Notes: generated from the letters alone by a model not told the origin. A stretch of 64,000 bases of DNA from an uncultured Ruminococcus sp. (GCA_902800795.1 CADCFQ010000007.1:46692-110691); one strand, 5' to 3'. Shown: positions 45,723 through 54,668, counted from the stretch's first letter. Translations and numbers: made by a program.

Positions 45723-45800
45723 GCCTGCAAACGTCGATTTTTAGGGCGTTTGCGGGCTAAATTTACATTACGGAAACAAAATTATTACAGATTGTAATAA
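45723..45800. repeat. Hairpin and 19-bp palindrome upstream of the NlpC/P60 gene
   Basis: GCCTGCAAACG / CGTTTGCGGGC (45723-45757) is a stable hairpin. TTATTACA-GAT-TGTAATAA (45782-45800) is a perfect palindrome that could be an operator of the NlpC/P60 gene. Confidence 0.6.
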
Positions 45801-45892
45801 CCGGCCTGTTAGGATAGTATACATGAAATCGAAGCGGGAAAAGTTTTCCGACAGGCGCATGGGGCGCCGCAATTTTGAAAGGATGAGATATT

Positions 45893-46891
45893 ATCAGTAT
45901 CAAGAGAAAAATCGTTTCAGTATTCAGTTCATTGGTCATGGCTTTCACAGCTCTGGCTGCAAACGGCCTGTTAGATAGTGTCGGGGCAGAGGCGGCAACA
46001 GCACTTGCAACGCCCTCACTTTCAGTGTCCTATGCTTACGGCAATAAGCTGGAGCTAAAGATCGACAATCTTGCGTCCTTCTCGGGCAGCACGAATTTCA
46101 GAGTGTTTATCGACGGCGCATATCTGAAGACATATTCTCTGTCGACTCTTAAAAAGCAGAACCAGCTCAATCTTATCGGCAATGCCGAGACTTATTTCAA
46201 GCCCTCGTCCTACCATAGGATCAAGGTCGTTGCTGTAAACGGCTCCTCAAAGGCTTCCTCGCCTGTTATTACAGGCAAGACCGACAGCGTCACCTATTAC
46301 AATATCTATAAGGGCGCTGTTCTTTACAAGTGCAATAACACGATAATGCAGAGAGCCGGCTATGTGTCCGCATATCAGATCGCTCCGTGTGTTCTTTCCT
46401 CAACCAGAGGTCAGCTTTCGGCAGGCCAGAGCATAACCGCTAACAATGCCGGTTGTGCGCTTATCACAGGCGGAAAATACAAGGGCTATTACCTCAAGGT
46501 CTGCAACACAATGGGCAGAACGACCAGAAGAAACTATCAGGTAAAGACAGTTGTTGACTATGCCGCAAGCATGGACGGCGGCAGCTATGTCTACGGAGGA
46601 GCCAGCTACCGTGCCACAGACTGCAGCGGACTCACAATGCAGGCTTACGCTCAGGTAGGCATCGACATCACTCACAGCGTATATGTCCAGGCTCAGAAGG
46701 GCAGAGAAGTTTCAATGTCCCAGATACAGCCCGGAGACCTTATCATCTGCCGCAACTACGGCCACGTTGCTATGTACATCGGCAGCGGTCAGATAGTTCA
46801 CGCTATGACCACCTACTACGGCATCAGGATACAGCCCCTTGAAAACATCTACTATTGCAGCCCGATAAACACTGTAAGAAGAATACTGTAA
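45893..46891 (+). CDS. Exported NlpC/P60 cell-wall hydrolase, apparent non-AUG start
   Basis: About 332 residues. Signal peptide SIKRKIVSVFSSLVMAFTAL (cleavage probably after AEA), a variable middle of about 180 residues, and a C-terminal NlpC/P60 domain with catalytic Cys in ATDCSGLTMQ and His in YGHVAMYIG. It likely cuts peptide cross-bridges in peptidoglycan. AAAGGATGAG (45878-45887) precedes ATT (45890) and ATC (45893), but no ATG, GTG or TTG lies before TTG at 45932, which would remove the basic signal-peptide region. Start is therefore read as ATC or ATT, or the base is an error. Confidence 0.8.
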   Translation: MSIKRKIVSVFSSLVMAFTALAANGLLDSVGAEAATALATPSLSVSYAYGNKLELKIDNLASFSGSTNFRVFIDGAYLKTYSLSTLKKQNQLNLIGNAETYFKPSSYHRIKVVAVNGSSKASSPVITGKTDSVTYYNIYKGAVLYKCNNTIMQRAGYVSAYQIAPCVLSSTRGQLSAGQSITANNAGCALITGGKYKGYYLKVCNTMGRTTRRNYQVKTVVDYAASMDGGSYVYGGASYRATDCSGLTMQAYAQVGIDITHSVYVQAQKGREVSMSQIQPGDLIICRNYGHVAMYIGSGQIVHAMTTYYGIRIQPLENIYYCSPINTVRRIL

Positions 46892-46901
46892 TAATAAAAA
46901 A

Positions 46902-46940
46902 ACGGCCCGAAGCTTTTACAGCCTCGGGTCGGATCTTTTT
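46902..46940. terminator. Bidirectional terminator between the P60 gene and mscL
   Basis: Imperfect stem CGGCCCGAAGC / GCCTCGGGTCGG with a 4-7-nt loop, A-rich before and T-rich after on both strands. Confidence 0.8.
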
Positions 46941-46951
46941 GATCAGAATAA

Positions 46952-47374
46952 TTATTCAGCAGCATCCTCAGCCTTATCAGCAGCGCCGTCCTGTGCCTTG
47001 AGAAGATCTCTGATCTCGGTAAGGAGCTTCTCCTCAGCTGTGGGCTCCTTGGGAGCTTCTTCCTTGGGCTTTCTGCCAAGGCTTATCAGCTTGTTGACAG
47101 CCTTCATCATAAGGAATATGCAGAATGCCATGATGATGAAGTTGACGATAGCGGTGATGAAGTCTCCCAGCAGGATATACTGTCCGCCGTAGATCTTGAT
47201 CTTGAAGCCGAATTCAGCTCCGCCGATACCTGAAATAAGTGGATTGATGATGTCCTCGGTGAACGCAGTAACGATATTACCGAAAGCAGCACCGATGATA
47301 ACACCGATAGCCAGGTCCATAACGTTGCCTTTAAGAGCGAACTCCTTGAACTCATTCAGAAATTTTTTGACCAT
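46952..47374 (-). CDS. mscL: Large-conductance mechanosensitive channel
   Basis: 140 residues, two membrane spans. N-terminal amphipathic helix and first span: FKEFALKGNVMDLAIGVIIG, then FGNIVTAFTED; second span ITAIVNFIIMAFCIFLMMKA; C-terminal charged helix bundle. Releases solutes on hypo-osmotic shock. ATG 47374 is preferred over a GTG three codons upstream. Minus strand, behind a promoter at 47409-47437. Confidence 0.95.
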   Translation of the reverse strand: MVKKFLNEFKEFALKGNVMDLAIGVIIGAAFGNIVTAFTEDIINPLISGIGGAEFGFKIKIYGGQYILLGDFITAIVNFIIMAFCIFLMMKAVNKLISLGRKPKEEAPKEPTAEEKLLTEIRDLLKAQDGAADKAEDAAE

Positions 47375-47408
47375 TCTAAACACGACCTTTCACAAAATTA
47401 TCATATTC

Positions 47409-47437
47409 ATAATAGCACATAACCCGACAATAGTCAA
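47409..47437 (-). promoter_or_regulatory. mscL promoter
   Basis: Minus strand TTGACT, 17 bp, TATTAT, about 35 bp before the start. Confidence 0.7.
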
Positions 47438-47614
47438 GAAAATATCCTTATTTTCGACATTTTAATAAATAATCTGCAAACAAAATTGTAATATCTGACA
47501 GCAGACCGGGATATAATAATACCGGCAGAGATATGGGCCGGGGGATCATAGGATATTATCCAGAGATAAATGTTAAAAAAATAAATACCATAGGTAAATA
47601 AACAGTGAAAGCTA

Positions 47615-47643
47615 TTGCAAAGGCAAAGTCGATATGCTATAAT
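47615..47643 (+). promoter_or_regulatory. Promoter of the tRNA-Gln pair
   Basis: TTGCAA, 17 bp, TATAAT, ending 27 bp before the first tRNA. Confidence 0.75.
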
Positions 47644-47670
47644 ATAAAAGCTGTTTCGGAAGAGATATGA

Positions 47671-47745
47671 TGGGATATAGCCAAGAGGTTAAGGCAACGG
47701 ACTTTGACTCCGTCACCGATGGTTCGAATCCATCTATCCCAGCCA
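47671..47745 (+). tRNA. tRNA-Gln (anticodon TTG)
   Basis: Cloverleaf with acceptor TGGGATA / TATCCCA, anticodon stem ACGGA/TCCGT around loop CTTTGAC, T-arm GGTTCGAATCC, and encoded GCCA at the end. Reads CAA. Confidence 0.95.
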
Positions 47746-47759
47746 ATTTAATCAAATAT

Positions 47760-47835
47760 TGGGGTATCGCCAAGTGGTAAGGCAACGGACTCTGACTCCG
47801 TCATTCCGAAGGTTCGAATCCTTCTACCCCAGCCA
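47760..47835 (+). tRNA. tRNA-Gln (anticodon CTG)
   Basis: Acceptor TGGGGTA / TACCCCA, anticodon loop CTCTGAC in an ACGGA/TCCGT stem, T-arm GGTTCGAATCC, encoded GCCA. Reads CAG. Fourteen bases after the first tRNA, so they are a pair. Confidence 0.95.
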
Positions 47836-48000
47836 GCAGGTGCGTGCACCTGCACCCAAAGCCCTCGCTCATTATAGAGTGAGGGCTTATCATTTTGTTT
47901 AGCTCGGGGCATTACCTGATCGATGTTTATTATATCTTTTTTAAGTGCGTGCACCTGCACCAAAAGCCCTCGCTCATCACCGAGCGGGGGCTATTTTATC
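47836..48000. repeat. Duplicated hairpin unit after the tRNA genes
   Basis: Two copies of GTGCGTGCACCTGCACC followed by AAAGCCCTCGCTCA (from about 47841 and 47945). Each ends in an AGCCCTCGCTC / GAG(T/C)G(A/G)GGGCT hairpin. The first begins directly after the tRNA CCA with GCAGGTGC-GT-GCACCTGC. Possibly tRNA transcript terminators. Confidence 0.8.
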
Positions 48001-48144
48001 TGTTTATCATATGCCGGGGCAGATATTCTATAACTGTCCTGAAAATCACCCATTTAAGCTCCGTATGCCCCTCGACAAAGGCTTTATATGTTAGCGGATA
48101 CAATAATATATGATTATATCGGGCGTTTTTGTCTATAATTGATA

Positions 48145-48173
48145 TTGACTTAATTTTACAACCGTGATAAAAT
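48145..48173 (+). promoter_or_regulatory. Promoter of the dlt-like operon
   Basis: TTGACT, 17 bp, TAAAAT, 85 bp before the first gene. Confidence 0.7.
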
Positions 48174-48257
48174 ATATCTGTCGAATTATGTTGATTTGAA
48201 GAAGGTACAGTTCCGCCGGCCGTCTGCGGTATTTTTGGTAGATTTGGAAGTGGATAT

Positions 48258-49763
48258 ATGGAAATAAATGTGCTCAGAAGGCTTGAAAGCACTGCAATGA
48301 CATACCCCGGGAAGACCGCCTTTTCGGATACGGAAAGCTCGCTCACCTTTTCGCAGGTCGAAGACCTTGCCAAAAGAGTCGGGAGCGCCGTTTCGCAGAA
48401 GGCAGAACAGCGTTCCCCTGTGGCGGTCATGTCCGGCAGAAATGTTTTCACGCCTGTTATTTTTTTAGGCATAGTTTATGCCGGCTGCTTTTATGCTCCG
48501 ATGGACGCTTCCCAGCCCGATGCAAGGCTTAGGGATATCCTCTCTGTTTTAAAGCCCCGTCTTCTTATTGCTGACAGGGACAACATTGAAAAGGCGAGAG
48601 CCTTAGGCTTTGAAGGCGAGATACTTTGTGCCGAAGATCTTTTTGAGACAGAGATAAACGAGCCTGCTTTAAAAAAAGCTGCCCGTTTTGCCTGTGCGGA
48701 CGATCCGCTTTATGTGATATTCACCTCCGGCTCCACAGGAAAGCCCAAGGGCGTTATAACCTCACATCAGTCGCTTATGTGCTATATCGACGCTTATGCC
48801 GAGGTAATGGGTATAGACGACAGCGATGTTCTTGGCAACCAGTCGCCTCTTGATTATATCGCCGCTATAAGAGACATCTACCTGCCGGTGTTTTTCGGCG
48901 CTTCAATGTTTATAATCCCGAAGCAGTGCTTCGTTATGCCGGCTCAGCTCTTCCAGGCGCTCAATGACCATAAGATAACCTCTGTGGGCTGGAGCGTTTC
49001 CGTGTTTACGATAGCTGTAAAGGTCGGCGCTTTTTCGGATGCAAGACCCGAGTATCTTAAAAAAGTCTGCTTTTCAGGCTCTGTTATGCCTTGCAGCGTG
49101 TTAAGGGTATGGCAGGAGAATCTGCCGGATGCAAAGTTTGTCAATCAGTACGGCCCCACGGAGTGTACCGCTTCGTGTACCTATTATGAGATAGACCACA
49201 CTGTCACCGATGACGAGACCCTGCCCATAGGTATCCCTTACCGCAACTACAGGGTGTTCCTGCTTAATGAGGACGATACCCCGACAAAGACAGGCGAGCA
49301 GGGCGAGATCTGTGTCAGCGGCCCGATACTTGCGCTGGGATATTACAATAACCGTGAGCTTACCGAGCGTTCGTTCATTCAGAATCCTCTGAACGGTGCT
49401 TATAATGAGCGCATATACAAGACCGGAGACTACGGCATAATGCGAGAGGACGGGATCCTCGAGTTCTGCGGAAGAAAAGACAGACAGATCAAGCATCTCG
49501 GCCACCGTGTCGAGCTTTCCGAGATAGAGACAGCAGCACTGAGGCTCGACTCCGTCAGCGATGCCTGTGCGTTGTATTTAAAAGAAAAAGAGCTTATCTA
49601 CCTGTTCTATACGGGTACTGCTACCGCAAAGGAGGCGGCTGTCCATTTCAGGGCTGTGCTGCCGGGCTTTATGGTGCCGAGAAAGCTTGTAAACCTTGAA
49701 CAGATGCCACGCCTTGCAAACGGCAAGACCGATATGCAGGCGCTGAAGGCTATGATGAAATAA
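48258..49763 (+). CDS. dltA: DltA-like amino-acid adenylating ligase
   Basis: 501 residues, AMP-forming ligase that activates an amino acid and loads it on the carrier protein coded next. Core motifs: FTSGSTGKPKGVITSHQS, NQYGPTECTAS, YKTGDYGIMREDGILEFCGR, HLGHRVELSEIE and the catalytic Lys of ANGKTDMQAL. Full length for DltA. In the usual system it activates D-alanine; here the neighbouring PLP enzyme leaves the substrate open, so the symbol marks family, not substrate. Confidence 0.85.
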   Translation: MEINVLRRLESTAMTYPGKTAFSDTESSLTFSQVEDLAKRVGSAVSQKAEQRSPVAVMSGRNVFTPVIFLGIVYAGCFYAPMDASQPDARLRDILSVLKPRLLIADRDNIEKARALGFEGEILCAEDLFETEINEPALKKAARFACADDPLYVIFTSGSTGKPKGVITSHQSLMCYIDAYAEVMGIDDSDVLGNQSPLDYIAAIRDIYLPVFFGASMFIIPKQCFVMPAQLFQALNDHKITSVGWSVSVFTIAVKVGAFSDARPEYLKKVCFSGSVMPCSVLRVWQENLPDAKFVNQYGPTECTASCTYYEIDHTVTDDETLPIGIPYRNYRVFLLNEDDTPTKTGEQGEICVSGPILALGYYNNRELTERSFIQNPLNGAYNERIYKTGDYGIMREDGILEFCGRKDRQIKHLGHRVELSEIETAALRLDSVSDACALYLKEKELIYLFYTGTATAKEAAVHFRAVLPGFMVPRKLVNLEQMPRLANGKTDMQALKAMMK

Positions 49764-49796
49764 GACAACCGAACATTATTATGAAGGAGAATTGCT

Positions 49797-50030
49797 ATGC
49801 TGGAACAGTTAATGGAGATCCTTGAAGAGATCAGACCCGATGTAGACTTTGAAAACGAAAAGCAGCTTATCACCGACGGTATCCTTGATTCTTTCGATAT
49901 CGTTTCCCTGGTCGGCGCTCTTAATGACGAGTTCGACCTTGAGATCCAGGTGGGCGACCTTGTGCCTGACAACTTCAACAGCACAGAGGGTATGATAGCT
50001 CTTATCGAAAAGCTCCAGGACGAGGACTGA
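49797..50030 (+). CDS. dltC: DltC-like carrier protein
   Basis: 77 residues, acidic, four-helix acyl-carrier fold. The phosphopantetheine Ser lies in DGILDSFDIVSLVGAL. It carries the activated amino acid as a thioester between the ligase and the membrane acyltransferase. AGGAG precedes the ATG; it is 33 bp after dltA. Confidence 0.88.
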   Translation: MLEQLMEILEEIRPDVDFENEKQLITDGILDSFDIVSLVGALNDEFDLEIQVGDLVPDNFNSTEGMIALIEKLQDED

Positions 50031-50053
50031 TAAGTAAGACACAGGAGACAACA

Positions 50054-51241
50054 ATGAACAGCGAGACATTAAAACAAGCGGCCGCCGCCTTTGGCACCCC
50101 CGGCTATATTTTTGATACAGACATTTTTGCAGGGCGTGCTGCAAAGGTGAAGGCGGCATTCGGAGAAAATGTAGGGCTTTGCTATTCTATAAAGGCAAAC
50201 CCTTTTCTTCTGGCATCACTGCCGGAGGAGTTTTCCTATATCGAGGTCTGCTCGCCGGGAGAGCTATCTATCTGCGAAAAGTCCGGTGCTCCGCTTGACA
50301 AGATCATCTTTTCGGGTGTAAACAAGACCTATGAGGATGTTGAGCGTGCCTATAATGACGGTGTTGCGATATTCACCGCCGAGAGCGCTCTTCACCTTGA
50401 GTATATCAACAAATGCGTAAAAGACCACTGTGGAAAAGCAAAGGTCATTTTAAGGCTTGCTCACGGAAGCCAGTTCGGCATAGACAGGGAAGAGCTTGTA
50501 AAGCTCATCTCGGAGCGTGACCGCCTTTATGAGGGCGTCGAGATGATCGGCATCCACTATTTCACCGGTACTGCCAAGAAGAAGGCTAAGACCATAGCCA
50601 AGGAGCTTGAGACCCTTGACGAGCTTTGCAAAGAGCTTGAAGCAGACTGCGGCTTTACAGCTTCCCATATCGAATACGGAACGGGCCTTGCAGTGGAGTA
50701 TTATAAGGACAGGACCGAGCAGACCGATATGTCGCTTCTGGCCGAGGTGTCCGAGGTCATAAAACCGTTTGCAGAAAAGTATCCTCTCACTGTCGAGATG
50801 GGTCGCTTTTTTGCTGCCGAATGCGGATACTACCTGACAAAGGCTATGGATATAAAAACCAACGGCGGCACCAATTATGTCATCTGTGACGGCGGTATCA
50901 ACCAGCTCAATTACTACGGCCAGAATATGGCTATGAACGTTCCGCCTATCGATGTCCTTGACAAGGACGGCGGGGATACAGACTACTGTCTGTGCGGAAG
51001 CCTCTGCACCACAGCGGATGTGCTTGTCAGAAAGGTGAGTCTCCCACGGCTTGACAGAGGTGACGTTATCTGCTTTAAGAGATGCGGCGCCTATTCCGTT
51101 GCCGAGGGCATAGCTGCCTTTCTTTCAAGAGCCGTACCCAATGTTTTGTCCTACAGCGAGAAGAGCGGCTTTACGCTCCACCGCCCCCTTACCGAGACTT
51201 ATCCCCTGAACACTCCAAAAACCGGAGGTAATGATCTTTGA
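50054..51241 (+). CDS. LysA-type PLP-dependent decarboxylase inside a dlt-like operon
   Basis: 395 residues of fold-type III PLP enzymes (diaminopimelate/ornithine decarboxylase family). PLP Lys in CYSIKANPFLL (Lys47), the phosphate-binding VEMGRFFAAECGYYL, and the C-terminal LCGSLCTTADVL and GAYSVAEG parts with the catalytic Cys and Asp region. The HYFTGT motif replaces the usual substrate-loop HIGSQ type. It overlaps dltB by 4 bp, so it belongs to the operon. Standard dlt operons have no such gene. Likely substrate is a carrier-bound or free amino acid; it may instead be a racemase-like or decarboxylating variant. Confidence 0.85.
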   Translation: MNSETLKQAAAAFGTPGYIFDTDIFAGRAAKVKAAFGENVGLCYSIKANPFLLASLPEEFSYIEVCSPGELSICEKSGAPLDKIIFSGVNKTYEDVERAYNDGVAIFTAESALHLEYINKCVKDHCGKAKVILRLAHGSQFGIDREELVKLISERDRLYEGVEMIGIHYFTGTAKKKAKTIAKELETLDELCKELEADCGFTASHIEYGTGLAVEYYKDRTEQTDMSLLAEVSEVIKPFAEKYPLTVEMGRFFAAECGYYLTKAMDIKTNGGTNYVICDGGINQLNYYGQNMAMNVPPIDVLDKDGGDTDYCLCGSLCTTADVLVRKVSLPRLDRGDVICFKRCGAYSVAEGIAAFLSRAVPNVLSYSEKSGFTLHRPLTETYPLNTPKTGGNDL

Positions 51242-52836
51242 CATACACATCCCTTAACTACTTGCTTTTTGTGGCGGCCTGCCTGCTGGTTTACGGCATC
51301 TGCCCCAAGAAGTTCCGCTGGGGCGTTCTTCTTTGCGCCAGCCTTGGTTTTTATGCGATAGTTTGTCTCAAATACATCAGCTTCATCCTGCTCACAGGCT
51401 TCACCACCTACGGCGGCGGTATATGGCTGGGACGCTATATCACAAAGTCCGATGCCTATGTAAAGTCACAGAAGGGCAAATGGAGCAAGGAAGAAAAGTC
51501 GGCCTATAAGGACAAGGCGACCAGAAATAAAAAGCTTATCGTAGCAGCTATACTGCTTTTGAATTTCGGCATCCTTGCCTTTTTGAAATACTATAATTTC
51601 TTTGCCGATTCACTCAATGTTATACTGAAGCATTTCGGCGGCACTCTCCCGAAGCTGGGGCTTTTCCTGCCGCTGGGTATCTCTTTTTACACCTTCCAGT
51701 CTATGGGCTACATCATAGACATCTACCGCAAGAAGGTTACCCCGGAGAAAAATCCTCTGAAGCTTTTGCTCTTCGTTTCGTTCTTCCCCCAGATAGTCCA
51801 GGGACCTATCGCCTTTTATAACGACCTTTCCGGTCAGCTTTATGAGGGCAAGGACCCCACCTTTGAAAACTTCAAGCAGGGCATCCTGCTTATCACCTGG
51901 GGATTTTTCAAAAAGCTAATTATTGCCGACAGGCTTGTGGCGGCTGTCAATATCGTGGCTCCCGACTATCAGAAATACTCGGGTACACTCATCCTTATGA
52001 CAGCGCTTATCTATGCTTTGCAGCTCTATGCCGACTTCTCGGGAGGAATAGATATCTCCCGTGGTGTGGCACAGCTGTTCGGCATCAATATGGCTGAAAA
52101 CTTCAAGCGCCCCTATTTCTCACGGGACATTTCCGAATACTGGCACCGCTGGCACATCACGCTTGGCGCATGGCTGAGAGAGTATCTCTTCTATCCAATA
52201 GCTATGTCAAAGCTTTTCCAGAACTTCTCGAAGAAGCTCAAAAAGCGCTTCGGCATGAAGGCCGCAAAGGTAGTGCCTGTAAGTATAGCATCGCTGATAA
52301 CCTTCCTGGTCGTAGGAGTATGGCACGGTGCAAACTGGAAATATGTTGCCTTCGGCTTCTGGAACGGCGGCATCATCATGATATCGACGCTGCTTGCCGA
52401 CAACTTCAAATCATGGAAGGCTAAGCTCCATATAAAAGATACAAACAAGGGCTTCATCCTCTTCCAGATGATAAGGACGTTTTTCATCGTCCTTGTGGGC
52501 TATTATTTCGATATCGCAAACGACTTTACTTCGGCAATGAAAATGATGTGGCGCTCAGTAACGGACGTAAAGATAAGCGAGTTCCTGTCGGCTGCTACCT
52601 ACAAGATGCTCACCGTAAGCAAGAGAGAGTTTCTTTTAGTAGCTTTGGCGGGCATTGCTTTGTTCGTGGTTTCCGTTTTACAGGAGCGCTCGAAGTTCAC
52701 TCTTCGTGAGCGCATCTGCAAAAAGGGCTACATCGTCGAGTGCCTGGTGTTTATGGTGCTGTTCTGGTCGGTGGTCGTGTTCGGCGTTTACGGCCCCGGC
52801 ACCAGCCCTGCTGACTTCTATTATATGCAGTTTTAA
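51238..52836 (+). CDS. dltB: DltB-like MBOAT acyltransferase
   Basis: 532 residues, about 10-12 membrane segments. MBOAT motifs YWHRWHITLGAWLREYLFYP and VGVWHGANW, whose second His is catalytic. It passes the acyl or aminoacyl group from the carrier protein across the membrane. TTG start, four-base overlap with the decarboxylase stop and GGAGG before it. The related AlgI family acetylates exopolysaccharide; carrier and ligase next to it favour a dlt-type role. Confidence 0.9.
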   Translation: MTYTSLNYLLFVAACLLVYGICPKKFRWGVLLCASLGFYAIVCLKYISFILLTGFTTYGGGIWLGRYITKSDAYVKSQKGKWSKEEKSAYKDKATRNKKLIVAAILLLNFGILAFLKYYNFFADSLNVILKHFGGTLPKLGLFLPLGISFYTFQSMGYIIDIYRKKVTPEKNPLKLLLFVSFFPQIVQGPIAFYNDLSGQLYEGKDPTFENFKQGILLITWGFFKKLIIADRLVAAVNIVAPDYQKYSGTLILMTALIYALQLYADFSGGIDISRGVAQLFGINMAENFKRPYFSRDISEYWHRWHITLGAWLREYLFYPIAMSKLFQNFSKKLKKRFGMKAAKVVPVSIASLITFLVVGVWHGANWKYVAFGFWNGGIIMISTLLADNFKSWKAKLHIKDTNKGFILFQMIRTFFIVLVGYYFDIANDFTSAMKMMWRSVTDVKISEFLSAATYKMLTVSKREFLLVALAGIALFVVSVLQERSKFTLRERICKKGYIVECLVFMVLFWSVVVFGVYGPGTSPADFYYMQF

Positions 52837-52853
52837 AGGAGACAAGACTGATA

Positions 52854-54050
52854 ATGGTTTGGAAAAAAAGACTGCCGAAGCTTCTGGCTTTCGGGATAGT
52901 TATGCTGCTTATGCTGCAGCTCGTCACCTTTTTGCTTGTCAAAAACGACACTGCCACAGAGTGCCATGTCCGTGGCTTTTACAGAGAACCCGACAACACT
53001 CTCGATGTTGCTGTTATAGGCTGCAGCGAGATGTATGCGGATTATTCACCGCCTCTTGCTTATAAATACTGCGGCTTTACCAGCTACAACCTTTGCACCA
53101 GCGGTATGCCGCCCTGTTTCTACAAATCCGCTCTGAAAGAGTTCTGCAAGACCCAGGACCCCCAGGTGGTGGTCTTTGAGGTCAACGGCTTTTTCTACAA
53201 TGAGGAGTTCGGGCTTACAGAGGTGAACAGGCGCAACTGGCTTGATAATATCCACCTGTCAAAAGACTGGTTCGATGATGTGCTTGACACCGCAGAACCC
53301 GACGAACTCCTGGACTATCTTCTGCCGATAAACAAGTATCACGACAACTGGCAGAGACCCTACGGCCAGTATAAGAGGCTCAAGAGCATATCAAAGCTTT
53401 ATACTGAAAACGGCGTATCGCTGATGAAGAGCTTCGGAACGAGAACGACTAATAATTCCCGTATCCACACAACAAAGAAGAGAGCTCTCAGGCTTACCGA
53501 TTTCGGAAGAGAGAACCTGCTCGACCTTATGGATTACTGCAAGGAACAGGGAATGGAAAATGTCCTGTTCATCCGTTCGCCCCACAGGCAGAAGCTTGCT
53601 TCCGCCACCAGCGCCGAGCTTGAAAAGGTGATCTCCGAGGCAGGATACACTTTTATCGACTGCGACAAGATATCAAAGGATATTGGCATAGACGATGCTG
53701 CCGATTACTACAACGAGGACCATATGAATGTTTTCGGCAACGAGAAGTTCACAAAGTATCTCGGCGAATACATCGTTGAGAACTATGACCTCAAGACCGA
53801 CCACGACGAGGAGACAAAGAAGCTCTGGAAGGAGTGCGAGGACTACACGGTGGATGCGTTCAAGGTGCTCAAAGAGCGCACGCTTACTAACGAAGACCTG
53901 CCCTATTACGAGACTACCGATCTGGGCGAGGAAACTCACGAGCAGCTCCTGAAAGCCGAAGCTAACGCAAGAAAGAAGCTTGCAGAAAGGCAAAAGCAAA
54001 ATGGCAAAGCCGCCCCAAAGGCTCCTGACGGAGGCAAGCCTGCGAAATAA
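52854..54050 (+). CDS. dltD: DltD-like SGNH membrane-anchored protein
   Basis: 398 residues. N-terminal membrane anchor (LAFGIVMLLMLQLVTFLLV) followed by an extracytoplasmic SGNH-hydrolase-like domain: nucleophile Ser region AVIGCSEMYADY and the late HMNVFGNEKF carrying the Asp/His pair. Highly charged C-terminal tail. Typical last gene of a dlt operon, where it completes transfer to the wall polymer. GGAG precedes the start and a terminator follows. Confidence 0.82.
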   Translation: MVWKKRLPKLLAFGIVMLLMLQLVTFLLVKNDTATECHVRGFYREPDNTLDVAVIGCSEMYADYSPPLAYKYCGFTSYNLCTSGMPPCFYKSALKEFCKTQDPQVVVFEVNGFFYNEEFGLTEVNRRNWLDNIHLSKDWFDDVLDTAEPDELLDYLLPINKYHDNWQRPYGQYKRLKSISKLYTENGVSLMKSFGTRTTNNSRIHTTKKRALRLTDFGRENLLDLMDYCKEQGMENVLFIRSPHRQKLASATSAELEKVISEAGYTFIDCDKISKDIGIDDAADYYNEDHMNVFGNEKFTKYLGEYIVENYDLKTDHDEETKKLWKECEDYTVDAFKVLKERTLTNEDLPYYETTDLGEETHEQLLKAEANARKKLAERQKQNGKAAPKAPDGGKPAK

Positions 54051-54056
54051 TAAAAC

Positions 54057-54093
54057 ACAGCTGTCACTCAATTATCGAGCGGCAGCTGTTTTA
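54057..54093 (+). terminator. Terminator of the dlt-like operon
   Basis: Stem ACAGCTG / CAGCTGT with an inner loop, then TTTTATT. Confidence 0.75.
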
Positions 54094-54103
54094 TTGAAGG
54101 GAC

Positions 54104-54132
54104 AAAAAAGCGGTATGTTTAAAACATACCGC
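54104..54132 (-). terminator. Terminator of the SH3 gene
   Basis: Perfect 11-bp stem GCGGTATGTTT / AAACATACCGC; on the minus strand it is followed by six T. Confidence 0.9.
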
Positions 54133-54146
54133 TTTGAGTTTTATCA

Positions 54147-54602
54147 TTATGCAGAAGGCGGAGCAGTGAAGAAGTCTCTCCAAGCATAGCCCTTCTGGCC
54201 TTCATATTCAACATAGTACCAGCCGTTCTCGTCTTTGAAGAACTTGCAGACAGCACCCTGCGGGATAGTTGTCAGGTTAGCCGAGCTGGAATTAGGCTCG
54301 GGATGCAGATAAACAGGTCCGGTACAGGTTATTTCACCTACAGCATCGCCGTCGTCGGAATTAGTGTTGGGGTCATCCTCCTCGGCCGTTGTCTTTTTCT
54401 TCTTGGTCTCTTTGGCCTCCTCGGTAGTAGTGGTCGTCTCCGTGGGCACATACTCTGTAGAGGTTATCGTGCCGGTCTTTTTGGGCTTTGAGGAGTCGTT
54501 TATAAACAGGCTCTTTACAAAGAACATGATAACGATGATGACCACAAGCAGGGTTATCATTATCGCAATGATACCTTTAATTGTCGGTGATATCGAATTC
54601 AT
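54147..54602 (-). CDS. Membrane-anchored SH3b-domain protein
   Basis: 151 residues. N-terminal membrane span (GIIAIMITLLVVIIVIMFFV), a Thr/Glu/Lys-rich flexible linker (about 40-90), and a C-terminal bacterial SH3 domain (GPVYLHPEPNSSSANL, GWYYVEYEGQKGYAW). Such proteins bind cell-wall peptide on the outside of the membrane. GGATG precedes the ATG. It lies convergent to the dlt-like operon, so a shared envelope role is possible but not shown. Confidence 0.82.
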   Translation of the reverse strand: MNSISPTIKGIIAIMITLLVVIIVIMFFVKSLFINDSSKPKKTGTITSTEYVPTETTTTTEEAKETKKKKTTAEEDDPNTNSDDGDAVGEITCTGPVYLHPEPNSSSANLTTIPQGAVCKFFKDENGWYYVEYEGQKGYAWRDFFTAPPSA

Positions 54603-54668
54603 TTATAGATTCATCCTTTCCGAATGATTTTAGTAGAAAAAACGCAATTTAACATTGCTCCACTAATT

